Shown here one piece after another: positions 46,767 through 57,812 of a stretch of DNA of 64,000 nt. The notes beneath the pieces were generated by a model, which was not told the DNA's origin, made no database searches, and was given only the letters and a program-made list of their open reading frames with translations. Every line of letters starts with the position of its first letter. Position 1 is the stretch's first letter. This DNA comes from Orientallactaga sibirica. Taxonomy: Eukaryota > Chordata > Mammalia > Rodentia > Dipodidae. The stretch is from positions 24,979,001-25,043,000 of the forward strand of contig JAEOAD010000029.1 in the NCBI GenBank assembly GCA_036365145.1. The letters run 5' to 3'. The position numbers and the translations under genes were made by a program.

Positions 46767-46981
46767 CTTTAAAATTTTGTTGTTTATTTTTATTTATTTA
46801 TTTGAGAGCAACAGACAGACAGAGAAAGAGGCAGAGAGAGAGAAAATGGGTGCACCAGGGTGGGCCTCCAGCCACTGCACCTTGTGCATCTGGCTTACAT
46901 GTGTACTGGAGAATCGAGCCTCGAACTGGGGTCCTTTGACTTCACAGGCAAACACTTAACTGCTAAACCATCTCTCCAGCC
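46767..46981 (-). mobile_element. tRNA-derived SINE, type A
   Basis: Antisense: tttatttatttgagagcaac, cctccagccactgcaccttg, gcatctggcttacatgtgta and aaccatctctccagcc. Probable duplication ctcttacctaa / ctcttatctaa at 46756-46766 and 46982-46992. Confidence 0.9.
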
Positions 46982-46992
46982 CTCTTATCTAA

Positions 46993-47302
46993 TTCTTTTT
47001 ATTTCTTTTTCCCTTTTTCATATACTTCAAGTAGAAATTCAGATAAACATGAATACATTTCATGAAGTCAAAAAGCCTTGTAATTTAAAAATCAAGTAAC
47101 CAGTAGTAAATTATGTCTGATTCTTTCTCTATACCACCTGTACTATAGATTTCTTACTCTTTACTGATTTTTCTCCTTGTCTTATCTCATCAGTTTATTA
47201 GTTTCCTCAGAGACTCTCAGTTGTAATACTGGATTTTTTTCTTCTTTCTTATACCTTTCCTCAAAGCCTTCATTCCCTGTGAATATTTGCCAAGTGGATA
47301 AG
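46993..47302. other. Unique sequence
   Basis: AT- and pyrimidine-rich; nothing recognised. Confidence 0.4.
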
Positions 47303-47312
47303 AATGAAAATG

Positions 47313-47489
47313 AGGAGATGGAGTGATGGCTTTGCAGTTAAGGCACTTGCCTGCAAAGCCAAAGGACCTGGGTTCAATTCCACAGGAACCATGTTAGCCA
47401 GATGCAAAAGGTAGTAGTACATATGTCTGGAGTTTATTTGCAGTGGATAGAAGCCCTGGTGTTCCCATTATCTCTCTCTCTCTCACTCT

Positions 47490-47524
<35 letters not shown>

Positions 47525-47583
47525 TGTCTGTCTGTCTGTCTGTCTGTCTTTCAAAAAATAAACAAAATAAATGCTTTTAAAAA
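47313..47583 (+). mobile_element. tRNA-derived SINE, type A, with microsatellite in its CT tract
   Basis: gagatggagtgatggctttg head, ctgggttcaattccacag B-box region, gccagatgcaaaaggtagta, gtctggagtttatttgcagt, then a CT tract that has turned into (GT)16 and (CTGT)7 (47492-47550), and an A-rich tail. Confidence 0.9.
47492..47550. repeat. (GT)n-(CTGT)n compound microsatellite
   Basis: GT repeat to about 47523, then seven CTGT units; lies within the pyrimidine tract of the SINE. Confidence 0.95.
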
Positions 47584-47734
47584 AATGAAACTGGGGGCTG
47601 CATGACAAAATAATGATGAGGCCTTTCTTCCATATCCTGAAAGTTGATATACCTAGAAATGACTGTGTATAAATAGACTGTAGACACCATCAAAAGGAAA
47701 TATTGCAAGTGTCAATAAAATCAATGTAAGAACA

Positions 47735-47822
47735 AAATGTGCTGTCTTCTGTGGCAGAAGCCCATACTTTCACTCTCTCTCTCTTTATCTCTCACTCTCA
47801 AATAAATAAATAAAACACTTTT
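47735..47822 (+). mobile_element. 3' end of a tRNA-derived SINE
   Basis: gtggcagaagcccatacttt, a CT tract and aaataaataaataaaaca tail match the family 3' end only. Confidence 0.7.
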
Positions 47823-47924
47823 TAAATGTATTTTCTGACTCAGCCCCAAGATCAATTTTATTTTTATGAATATATGGTCTCTGAAAGCTGGGCAATCACA
47901 GAGTGTTTGGTGTTTATACTGGAA

Positions 47925-48285
47925 ACTTTTCATTGCTGTGACAAATATCTGTTAAAGGCAACTTTAGGAAGGAATGGCTTCTTTTAGCTGAGAGTTAGAG
48001 GGGACATAGTTAGTCATAGTGTGAAAGGCACCAGGCAAGAGGAGGCAGCAGAAAGTCTGTCCACAGCCCATGTCAGGAAGCAGAGAGAAAGCAGCTGCCT
48101 GAGCTTGAGTCCTGCTTTGTCTTTAGTCTAGCACCCCAGCCATGGAATGGTGCTCCCAAATTAAAGTAGGTTCTCAAACATTAATTAACTCAATCTAGAA
48201 ACTTCCTTGCAGACATTCTCAGGAGTTTGTTTCCATAATTATTCTAAGTCTTGTCATTTGAAGCCAGTAATAAGCCATCACAATG
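47925..48285 (-). mobile_element. MaLR-type solo LTR
   Basis: Best antisense copy: cattgctgtgacaaatatct, tggcttcttttagctgagag, gcccatgtcaggaagcagag, ccatggaatggtgctcccaa, actcaatctagaaacttcct and gccatcaca end. Confidence 0.72.
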
Positions 48286-48341
48286 TTCATTAGTTTTGGG
48301 GTGCATAAAGGACTATGAAATATAAGAACTGGTCCTTTAAA

Positions 48342-48567
48342 GGCTGGAGAGATGGCTCCACAGTTAAAGGCACTTGCTTGCAAAGCCTGATGGGCTGGGT
48401 TCAATTTTCTAGGACCCATTTAAAACCAGATGCACAAAGTGGCACAAGTGTCTGTAGTTTGTCCACAGTGGCAGGAGTGGCTGGCATGCCCATACTCACT
48501 CTATTTTTAGATCTGTCTCTCTGTCTGTCTCTCTCCCTCAAATAAATAAAAATTTTTTTGAAAAGAA
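48342..48567 (+). mobile_element. tRNA-derived SINE, type A
   Basis: ggctggagagatggctccac head, ctgggttcaattttctag B-box region, accagatgcacaaagtggca, gtctgtctctctccctcaaa and aaataaataaaa tail. The flanks ggtcctttaaa / ggcctttataa resemble an imperfect target-site duplication. Confidence 0.92.
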
Positions 48568-49169
48568 ATGGCCTTTATAATTCAGATATAAATAAAATTC
48601 TCTTTAAAAAGCACTTGGGCATGATAATACATCACATATAATGTTCTGTCACATGAGACAGATGATATGTCTTGAAATGATGTTGTACATTTTAATGAAT
48701 TTCATTTAAAGTAATAGCATACAGACACAAAGAAAGCACTCTTATTTCTGCATTGGCCACTCAAATGATTTAATAGAGTTCACAAATTAAATGTTGATGA
48801 TACATTGTTATCATAAAAATATAGAATGTACAAGATGGGCTCATGTTTTAATTCTTGGCCCCCAGGTGATGGTAGCATTTTGGTAGGTTTTAGGAACTGT
48901 AGGAGGTTGGAAGTAACTGAAGAAAGTAAATCATGGGTAGAGATAGTTCTGTGTCTCTGGTTGCTGGCTGTTTCTTTGTCCATAATGATAGAAGCTGCTA
49001 CACTACGCCTTTACCAACTGATAGACTGGGCTCTCTGAAACTGAGCAAATTAAGTCATTTTTTCCTTTAAATTGTTAGTAATTTCACCAGAGCAACAAAG
49101 CAAAATAATTCATATAGGCAGTGAGAAAAAATTATTCTTATATTTTAATTCCCTTTTATATTTATTGTC
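48568..49169. other. Unique sequence
   Basis: Nothing recognised. The overlapping frames at 48780-49038 have no known motif. Confidence 0.4.
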
Positions 49170-49189
49170 CCAACTAGAATAACTTTTAT

Positions 49190-49345
49190 TTTTTATTTTT
49201 TGTTTTTTGAGGTAGAGTCTCACTCTAGCTCAGGCTGACCTGGAATTCACTCTGTAATCTCAGGGTGGCCCTGAACTCATGGCGATCCTCCTACCTCTGC
49301 CTCCCAAGTGATGGGATTAAAGGCATGTGCCACCACACCTGGCTT
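49190..49345 (-). mobile_element. B1 SINE
   Basis: Antisense: ttttttgaggtagagtctca, ctcaggctgacctggaattc, gatcctcctacctctgcctc and ggcatgtgccaccacacctg. Target-site duplication ccaactagaataacttttat / ccaactagaataattttat at 49170-49189 and 49346-49364. Confidence 0.95.
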
Positions 49346-49380
49346 CCAACTAGAATAATTTTATATCCCATGCTATATTT

Positions 49381-49475
49381 AATTAATTTATTTATGTATG
49401 TATATATTTATGTATTTATGTATTTATGTATGTATTTATGTATTTATTTATGTATTTATGTATTTATTTATGTAT

Positions 49476-49514
<39 letters not shown>

Positions 49515-49515
49515 T
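49381..49515. repeat. (TTTA/TGTA)n mosaic microsatellite
   Basis: Long expansion of the AAAT-type SINE tail: tttatgtatttatgta and pure ttta blocks over about 135 bases. It gives a spurious 115-codon YLFI-rich frame. Confidence 0.93.
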
Positions 49516-49696
49516 GAGAGAAAGAGGGAGGGGCAAGCCAGGGCCTCCTGCTACCACAAATGAAGCATGCACTACCTTGTACATCTGGCCTATGTGGGTT
49601 GTGGGGAATTGAACCTGAATGCTTTGGCTTGGCAGGAAAGCACCTTAACCACTAAGCTATCTCTCCATCCTTGTATTTCTTTTTGCAGTGCAAGAG

Positions 49697-49702
49697 TGAG
49701 AG

Positions 49703-49745
<43 letters not shown>
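49697..49745. repeat. (AG)n tract in SINE
   Basis: Purine repeat that is the complement of the CT tract of the middle SINE. Confidence 0.93.
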
Positions 49746-49748
<3 letters not shown>

Positions 49749-50121
49749 GGAGCACCAGAGCCTCCAGCCAGTGCCATCAAACTCCAGACATGTGCAACCC
49801 CTGTGTGCATGTGTGACTTTGTCCACTTGTGTCACTGTACATCTAGCTTATGTGGGACATGGAATGTCAAATATGAGTCCTTAGGCTTTGCAGACAAATG
49901 CCTTAACTGCTAAGCTATCTCTCCAGCACATTTTAATATTTATTGATGAGAGACTGCATGCATCAGGGCCTCCTACCACTGCAAAGCAATATCTCAAGCA
50001 CATGCATTATTTTGTGCTTCTGTCTTTATATGAGTACTGGGAATCAAATCTGGGCTATAAGGCTTTGTAAGAAAATACCTTTAACCACTGAGCCTTATCT
50101 CCAGCCTTCCATGCTATATTT

Positions 50122-50450
50122 CTAGTTGAAAGATGATATTTCAAGTTAAATAGCAAAATAACTTTCCAATATAATCAAGTAAATATGTAAATAGTAAGGT
50201 AAAGGCTGGTTATTTCCCATAATATGATAAGTAGATGTTTTATATTCATCACAAATTTCTGCTTCTGGAGTAAAAGTACTGCCCACCACATTAAACAAAG
50301 AAACTACTCTCCCCTCTTCTGTTCTTCTCTCCCTCTCCTCTTCTCCTCTTCACTCTTTTCTTCATGGTCCTCTAACATATAGCATCTATATGGTAAAAAT
50401 ATTAGACTGTATACTTGAAGGTTGTTTTCAGGGTCCCTCTTAGGTTAGTC
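50122..50450. other. Unique sequence with CT-rich tract
   Basis: Pyrimidine-rich at 50310-50362; otherwise nothing recognised. Confidence 0.4.
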
Positions 50451-50454
50451 AAAA

Positions 50455-50590
50455 GTACCAGGTGTAGTATCACACACCTGCAATTCCAGTTCTTGAGAGG
50501 CTAAGGAAAATAAATTGCAAATTTGATGCCAGCCAGGATCTCATAATGGCCAGTCTGTGCTACAGAGCAATTCACTGCCAACCAAAAAAG
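50455..50590 (+). mobile_element. Old diverged B1-like SINE
   Basis: ccaggtgtagtatcacacac, ctgcaattccagttcttgag, ggctaaggaa and gccagtctgtgctacagagc follow B1 order with strong divergence. Confidence 0.6.
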
Positions 50591-50690
50591 TGTGCACATA
50601 TGTCTCTGTTACATTTTGCTTACCTTTAACCATAAATACACATTATGCATGCACTAAATGTACATCCATACAGGGTGGATAGATTGATTT

Positions 50691-51775
50691 ATTTTTTAAT
50701 TTTAATTTTAAATTTTATATTCATTCTGGTGCCTCCAGTAGCCTCCTCCCTGTTCTCCTCCCTCCAAAGGGACCCTTCTCATTGGGGAATGTGGGTCAAG
50801 CATTATGGGGATAGCCAACAGTTATGGGGGAGAGGCAAAGTCTCTGTGCATAATGACCCAACTTGTGGCTTCACCTTCCTTGGCGCTGACTTGTAACTCC
50901 CAGTACCAGCGTGTGGTTAACTTTCACAATGAGCTATTGATCAGAGAGACCTCCAAGGTTTCCAAAAAAAGACAGATTTCTGTCAGAGTTCTTAATGACC
51001 CACCAAAGGTTAATGGTAAGACCCTACTACCAAAGACACCATACGCTATTGGGACGAAACATGGAGTGACCTGGTTGGGATCTGGAACAGGGTCAGTCCC
51101 CAGACAATTAGCTTGTCTAGTGCCAGAGGGTGCTGCATGAGCGACTGGGGGAAAATGACTAACATCTGTCCAAATAACTCTCAATCTAAGCTACTCAGCA
51201 CGAAACAACCTGATGTGATACTCAAACAAGTGCAATAGTGGCACACAGCCATGGTGGGTAACCAACTGCTCTTGATTTGGCTAATAGATCCACTCAGCAG
51301 AATGGAACTCATAGCTGGAACTGGGAAACAAGTCAAAACCATGTCCAAAAAAATGAACCCATTCTCCTATATCAAGCTCCCACCAAATGTGGGCTAGAAG
51401 AGGGCCTACGCATATAAAATTCTCTCTAAAATAACTATGGCCACTCCATCTATCCAGTACTAACTTCTCTCTCCGTTATAGAATTTGCTTCTCTTTTTCA
51501 GATGGATTACGAACCTGAAGGCAGGATCAGCCTATCACACCTCACCAGGTCCCCAGCTGAAACCATGGAGTAATGGGGGAAATAGGCAAGAGTACAGCTT
51601 TCTTGGTGTACCTGACTGACACCAGAACAAAGCTGAAGGATATAAATACAGAGAACATTCAACTCCTGCTAAGCCAGATATCCAGAAACACAGAAGCTCC
51701 CCAGACCTCATCACTGGAGTAGAATTAAAATGAACCTAACGTGGCTCAGGGAAATTTGCCAAAGAGGGGGCAGAA
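50691..51775 (-). mobile_element. L1 3' UTR (type I) with 5' inversion
   Basis: 50691-50870 is antisense to the L1 terminus (compare 63524-63700) with its A-rich tail complement at the left edge. 50871-51774 is in sense orientation and matches 62646-63514, the part immediately upstream. On the minus strand this is a 3' end in normal orientation preceded by an inverted 5' part. Target-site duplication agattgattt / agactgattt at 50681-50690 and 51776-51785. Frames at 50645-51140 lie in UTR sequence and are incidental. Confidence 0.88.
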
Positions 51776-51785
51776 AGACTGATTT

Positions 51786-52005
51786 CTTTAAAAGATTTTA
51801 TTTTTATTTATTTATTTCAGACAGAGAGAGGGAAAGAAGGAGAGGGAGAGTGATAATGGGAGCTCCAGGGCCTCAAGCCACTGCAAACAAACTACAGACA
51901 TGTGTGCCCCCTTGTGCATCTGGCTTTTGTGGGACCTAGAGAATCAAAACAGGGTCCTAGGCTTAGCAGGCATGTCCCTTAACTGCTAAGCCATCTCTCC
52001 AGCCC
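51786..52005 (-). mobile_element. tRNA-derived SINE, type A, at the L1 edge
   Basis: Antisense: ttatttatttatttcagaca, ctccagggcctcaagccact, ccccttgtgcatctggcttt and taagccatctctccagccc. Duplication aagactgattt / aagattgattt at 51775-51785 and 52006-52016; the left copy is also the right duplication of the L1, so the SINE inserted at that junction later. Confidence 0.92.
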
Positions 52006-52016
52006 AAGATTGATTT

Positions 52017-52180
52017 TTTATATCAATGACAGCTCAATAGAAATGTTCAGAAAAGAGATGTCACTTTTAAAAAGAAGACATTTTACTTGAAAGGGCAGAG
52101 AATATCCCTCCCTCTACATCATGTCGAAGAACCTCTTGTTGTTTAATGGAAATAGAACGTTTTTTAATGAGGTAAAGTTG

Positions 52181-52215
<35 letters not shown>

Positions 52216-53609
52216 AAGAGTGAGATTGCATGAAACACTAACATACAAAAATGCTCACAAAAAGGACAAATAATTCTATAGCCAGATATGTTCTCTTTAC
52301 AATGTACTGTACAGAAAATACACAGGTATCACTAGCTGCATTTTGTGCTTAGCATGCTGAAGGTCAAGAGCCATTGACCTGTGGATGAAAGCCCTCTTGT
52401 GGATCTGGAGAAAAATTTAACATTACCTTGGTTTGCTTGCCCTGGAGCCTTTCAGATAGTTCTCTAGGGTTGTAAGGAAACAACCAGTGGAAGTCTTCCC
52501 AAGGAATTGAAAAAGCAAGCTTCATTCACACTGGCTTTTGGAATAAGCTGGTATATGAGTCTGCTCTCAATGACTGTTTTCTCTTCAGCATTTTATAAAT
52601 GGCTGCTGTACTAAAGAGCAGATGATGCTCCTCTGAAGAACACACTCCACCATGCCTTTAGTGACTTTCCTGACACATCTATAAGATGGATGGACACTAA
52701 AGAGCTCACTGAAAACTAAGTGAGGCACATTTGTCTCCTGGGAATGTTTTATATGCTGCAAAATGTGACAAAGACCATTACACAGATTATATTTTCCAGC
52801 AATGAATCTGCTGTCCTTCCTCTGTAATTCCAAACATTCTAAAAACTATAGTGGAGTTACTAATGGCTCAGGAATCAAGGGATCACTCACGAGCTGTCTT
52901 CAGATGTTCCCCGAAGAAAGAGCACTGACAGTAAATTTCATGAATTGACAATGAGTATGAAAATAGGTAAAAAGTACATTCCTATATCCTACTTGCTCAA
53001 AGGTTTTCATAGCTGACATTCATAATCAATTATGTGTTATTGAGTATAATTAAAAAATACTCAAAACTGGAAAGTATGGATTTTTGGTTTTCCTTTAAAA
53101 TAGGGTCAAATTTTTAACCAGAGGTTAAAATGTTTCAGTTAAGTCAATTAACACCATTCTAGCATTTATTACAAGAGACCAATGGGAGCATGGTGTCTGA
53201 ATTTGAGATTATGAAGATGAGATAAAATGTTATATATGTAACAAAAGTATAGCCAAATGAATTCAGATTTATATATGGACACATATGTTATAGGTACATC
53301 TTCAAAAATTATAAATATTTCCAGGAAATCAGTCCAATTCTTGGTGGTATTTAAAGAATAAACTGGCAATTTGATAAGTATGAAAGTGAGATGTATATGT
53401 AAACAATTTGAGACAAAGTGAAAATCCATATACTATTTACTGAAACCATATCATAACCAAGCACAAATGATAAGCTTTGCCCCAACATGTCCATTCATTG
53501 GACTTTAGTGCCTCATTTATTTTTCTGGTTACATCCTGTGTTAATGTTCACAAAATCATCCAGTTGAAGGATAGTTGAATGACACTCTGGACATAGCCAT
53601 TAGGAATGC

Positions 53610-53610
<1 letters not shown>
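52017..53610. other. Unique sequence with one microsatellite
   Basis: Nothing recognised except (GT)n at 52182-52212. Minus-strand frames at 52585-52833 and 53169-53429 show no family features. Confidence 0.42.
52182..52212. repeat. (GT)n microsatellite
   Basis: About 15 GT units. Confidence 0.97.
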
Positions 53611-53651
<41 letters not shown>

Positions 53652-53656
53652 TATTA
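53611..53656. repeat. (TTA)n microsatellite
   Basis: About 15 TTA units with one interruption near the end. Confidence 0.97.
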
Positions 53657-54002
53657 CTTTATACTTTTAACAGTTTTAGGCTTCATCTCTCTGAGTAGCA
53701 TCTCAATATAGAATTTTACTTAGAATTTTACAAAGCTGTGTTTCTCAAATCATGAACAGAATCTTCTGCTTTCTCTTCATTGACTTGGTATTAACTCTTC
53801 CACTCCTAGAAGACAGCCATGAGTTACTTTCTGATGGATGACATCGGATAAATAGAATATCAAGGAAAATGGACCTAACAAGACAACAATGATGAGTTTT
53901 TCTTGCCTGTGAACTGATTCTCTTAACATGAAACCTCTGGGCATTTCAGAATGCCTGTCAGCTGACATTAATCAGTTTACTCCCCATCTCCTCCGATTCC
54001 TT
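53657..54002. other. Unique sequence
   Basis: Nothing recognised. Confidence 0.4.
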
Positions 54003-54015
54003 CTGATTGTCTTTT

Positions 54016-54307
54016 TTAATTTTTTTTTATTATTTTTTATTTATTTTTGGAAAGAGACACAGAAAGACAGACAGAGAAAGAGGGAGAGGGAGACAGATAG
54101 AGAATGGGCACGCCAGCAGTCTCTCAGCTGCTATGAACGAAATCCAGATATTTGCGCCCCCTTGTGGTCAAGTGCAGCATTGCGCCCTTGCGTCACTTTG
54201 CATCTAGCTAAACGTGGGACCTGGAGATTGGAACCACTGGAGATTGGAACCAGCGTTCTTAGGCTTAGCAGGCAGGCACCTTAACCGCTAAGCCATCTCT
54301 CCAGCCC
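54016..54307 (-). mobile_element. tRNA-derived SINE, type B, with duplicated B-box
   Basis: Antisense: ttggaaagagacacagaaag, cagctgctatgaacgaaatc, gcgcccccttgtggtcaagt, ctaaacgtgggacctggaga and taagccatctctccagcc. Perfect 13-base target-site duplication ctgattgtctttt at 54003-54015 and 54308-54320. gattggaacc occurs at 54226-54235 and 54242-54251, the same 16-base period as in the SINE at 21769. Confidence 0.96.
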
Positions 54308-54320
54308 CTGATTGTCTTTT

Positions 54321-55784
54321 GTATTAGACAAAAGCAGACTCATTGTACTCTACTTAGGTGCTCAGTGGACAGCCTAATACAGCTTTGCCAGGACAGTCAT
54401 GTCACAATGAGAGCAGAGGATATGTCTAACGCCTGGCACCTTAAAAGGCCAATCAACTTCTTCTAGGAATCTTCTTATAAGAAGGACTCAGGAGAGTTAT
54501 GGCAGGCATGTGGGAGCAAAATTACTATATCTTATTATGATATGGAATTAACTTGGCATTTCTAAGAGAGCTTGGTTCCTCTGTGGTCTTTGATCATTGG
54601 GAAATTAATCCAATTCTTTATCTGGAACCCAGGTCACTTAATGTCACACTACACAGAAGTTACTTATCAATTAATATAATTTGTTTATGTCTTTCTTCAT
54701 CCTTTAAAATATGAATATTTGTGCATGTTTATGTATAGCAAAACATTACACATAATTATATTCATTAAGATTTATTATTCAGTTTGGGCAATTCTAACAG
54801 ATTACAAATAAATAATAATTAGATGTTGGTGTGAGAGGTAAAAGGACACAATCTATTTTTCTACAGCCAGATCAGGATTTAGGACCAGTAGATAGAGTAC
54901 ACTTAGGACATGACAGAAAACTGGAAATGATTCCAGGAGCTCAAGAAAGCAGAGAACTTGATGAATCCAGGTCTATTCATGCCAGGTATGAAGAACAGTG
55001 AAATCATAAAGTATGACAGAGCTTGATGAACCCTTTCTTACACAAGTCTTGGAGTGCTGCACAAAACAAGAATATGATGATGGTTTGTTCTCATTATTTA
55101 TAAAAACCTCAATAGGACTTGAATTTACAGGCTTAACAAGAAAGAGGTAAAGAGCCCCTGCCATTAACCCGAGTGGAAATTTACCCACAGGCCACAAAGA
55201 GCCCCAAGATATAGATCAAAACCTCACGTCTTTAGAAAGCAGAATCAGAACCAAGTCCTGCTAAAGGAACTCAAGGTGGAGGTTACATTAGATCAATGCG
55301 AAGATTGTTCTTCAAACACAGAGCCAGTGGGAAAGAAGGAAGAAGGAACCATGTTTAAGGGCTACCAAAGTTGATTTTTGTTCTCAGGTAGTGAACACCA
55401 TTTTCATCTGGCCTGCACCTGACCTTGCAAAATTGATAATACATGGCCTCACTTTCTCTGCTCAGAGTCTCAGTCTCTTTATTAAGAGTGGTAGACATTT
55501 CTAACAGTTGCTAAAAGAGCATTCTTTCCTCTGTTTCTGACTTTTTATCCCACATTTAAAAAAATGGAATTCCTTCTAACACTGCAAGGAAGGATAAAGC
55601 AGAGGAATACAAAGAATGGTAATTTATACATCATCTTACATTTTGCAGTTAAAATATATGTATCTGTAATTTATGATTAAATATATATGATCTTAAAATA
55701 TCTACCCTTGTTATATAACTATAAATTAGTCATTAATAAAGTCTATCTACAGCAGATGTCTTCTATTCAAATAAGAATATTCCT
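54321..55784. other. Unique sequence
   Basis: Nothing recognised; the 74-codon minus frame at 54973-55197 has no known motif. Confidence 0.42.
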
Positions 55785-56145
55785 TGGAGACTAGGGAGCT
55801 TGCTCCATGGGTAAAGTGCTGCCATGCAGGCATGAGAACCTGAGTTCAGAGACCCAACTCCTCCGTAAATTTCTGCTGAGTTGAAACAGGCCTAGGATCC
55901 CATCACTGGGCAGACAGAGGTAGGGAATCTCTAAGGTCTGTTGGCAAACTAATACAGCTGAATTAGTGAGTATGGGTACAGTGAGAGACCATGCCTCAAC
56001 AAGTGATTGAGGAAGATACTTGATGTTGACATCTGGCCTTCATTCATACACACATATGCACACATATACCTGCATGCATATGGTCATGCATGCAAACATG
56101 CAATGCACATATAAACATATGAAAAATAAATTAAAAAAATATTTG
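55785..56145 (+). mobile_element. B4-type SINE
   Basis: Head gagactagggagcttgctcc, gccatgcaggcatgagaacc, ctgagttcagagacccaact, B1-like gggcagacagaggtagg, gtgagagaccatgcctcaac, gtgattgaggaagatacttg and a cacacatatgcacacatata tail. The order matches rodent B4A. Confidence 0.85.
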
Positions 56146-56435
56146 GATTACAGAAATGTTTAGAATGTTCTTAGTCACTTTTATTGCACAATAATTGAAC
56201 ATATTATAATCAATATATGCAGAAGAGTCCAGATATTCCTTATTTTATTTATCCCATTTATATTATTAAGGGAATGATGTATGTTAGGCTTTCATATTTA
56301 GTCATATAAGAAATCAGTTCTCAAAGTTGCTATGTTAACTGTATAGTAGACATCTTGGTGAGACTTTACTTACAAAGGTAACTGGCATCTCCACTCAATA
56401 AATCAAGTTTCAGTCCCCCAAAAAACAATCAATTT

Positions 56436-56601
56436 GCCGGGCCTAGTGGTGCACACCTTTAATCCCAGCACTTGGGATGCAGAGGTAGGAGGATCACCGT
56501 GAGTTCAAGGTCACCCCGAGACTACATAGTTAATTCCAGGTCAGCCTGGACTAGAGTGAGACCCTACCTCGAAAAACCAAAAAAAATAAAAATAAAAAAA
56601 A
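56436..56601 (+). mobile_element. B1 SINE
   Basis: gccgggcctagtggtgcaca through gagtgagaccctacctcgaa with A-rich tail. Duplication aatcaattt at 56427-56435 and 56602-56610. Confidence 0.96.
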
Positions 56602-56610
56602 AATCAATTT

Positions 56611-57237
56611 AAGAAGTTGAACAATACATGACACAAGATACAAAAATAGTTTCACAGAGACATGCATAGAACCAAAACAGGGCTTGAATCCAATTCTTAC
56701 ACTGAATGACCTTGTTATCATGAACACATCACATTATTGCTTTGAGTCTTTGTCTTGTCACCCCTGCAATATAAGGAACGATAGCTGAGTCATGGGTCTG
56801 CCGTGTTTAATTTTGTCCATTCTGTATTAGATGATAGGTGCCTAATGAACGGTAATTACCATTGGAAATACCAGAGTGGTGCAAGCTCAGGAATGCTTCA
56901 GAGCACTAAAAATGGTTTAAATTGGGCATGTTAAATGTAAATTAACATTCATAGTTTATACCCTACAATTGCAGAATTACTACTTAGGAAACAAGAACTA
57001 GAAATTCCTCTTTATTTTTATTTTTATGTAGCATCAATTGGGAAAAAGTCTGCACCTAGAGAGGTCTTAAGTAAACAAGATAATTTTAAAGTTTTAGGAA
57101 AGCCATGCAATGTACAAGTTAGAAATTCAATCATTTATGAGTCAAGGAAAATATTTAACTAAAAACATTTAGATATATAAAATGTGTTTCATTTATAATA
57201 AATATACTCTATCTGAAGCATTGTAGTAAGAAATCTT
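56611..57237. other. Unique sequence
   Basis: Nothing recognised. Confidence 0.42.
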
Positions 57238-57450
57238 AGGCTGTAGAGATGGCTCAATGTTTCAAGGTGCTTGTTTATAAAGCCTAAAAGCACAGATTCA
57301 ATTCCCCAGTACCCATGTAAAGCCAGATATACAAAGTGGCACATGCATCTGTAGTTTGTTTGCAGTGACAAAAGTCCCTGGTGTGCTTATACTCATAATC
57401 TCAATCTATGTGCCTCTGTCTCTCTCTCAAAAGAATAAATAAAAATGTTT
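57238..57450 (+). mobile_element. tRNA-derived SINE, type A
   Basis: ggctgtagagatggctcaat, agattcaattccccagtacc, gccagatatacaaagtggca, tctgtctctctctcaaaag and aataaataaaa tail. Confidence 0.9.
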
Positions 57451-57489
57451 AAAAAATAATCTCAAGAAATTAAAACAAATTAACAAGGA

Positions 57490-57716
57490 AGGCTGGGAAA
57501 ATGACTCATCAGATAAGGCACTTGCCTTCAGAACCCAAAACCCGGGTTCAATTCCCCAGGCCCACATGAAGACAGATGCACAAGGTGGCACATGTGTCTG
57601 GAATTCATTGGCAACATCGAGACCCTATTGTGCCCATTATCTCTCTCTCATATTCTCTCTCTCTCTCTCTGTGTTTTCTACCTCTCTCTATTCCAAATAA
57701 ATAAAAATTTTTAAAA
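57490..57716 (+). mobile_element. tRNA-derived SINE, type A
   Basis: aaggctgggaaaatgactca, ccgggttcaattccccaggc, acagatgcacaaggtggcac, gtctggaattcattggcaac, CT tract and aaataaataaaa tail. Confidence 0.9.
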
Positions 57717-57762
57717 GAATCATTACCCTGGCCTTTGCAAGTATGCATACAAGATGAATGTG

Positions 57763-57765
<3 letters not shown>

Positions 57766-57809
<44 letters not shown>
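57766..57809. repeat. (CA)22 microsatellite
   Basis: Uninterrupted CA repeat. Confidence 0.97.

Positions 57810-57812
<3 letters not shown>

Larger units (their letters stand above)
49381..50108 (-). mobile_element. Cluster of three antisense tRNA-derived SINEs in one target-site duplication
   Basis: Bodies at 49516-49672, 49678-49928 and 49930-50108, all in the same orientation, each ending in a taagctatctctcca- or tgagccttatctcca-type head complement. A single 13-base duplication, ccatgctatattt, lies at 49368-49380 and 50109-50121, outside the whole cluster. Either later SINEs landed in the A-rich tail of the first, or a multimer inserted at once. Confidence 0.88.

Noticed and set aside
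49265..49612. 115-codon frame rich in Tyr, Leu, Ile and Phe, like a membrane protein
   Set aside because: Translation of a TTTA/TGTA microsatellite and parts of B1 and tRNA-derived SINEs.
49381..50108. CRISPR-like alternation of similar blocks
   Set aside because: The repeated blocks are whole SINEs with different spacing and divergence, in eukaryotic DNA; no short direct-repeat/spacer array exists.
50805..51140. 111-codon frame also partly open at 7100-7360
   Set aside because: Both lie in the L1 3' UTR; the third copy (62650-62930) has stops and frameshifts, so there is no sign of coding constraint.
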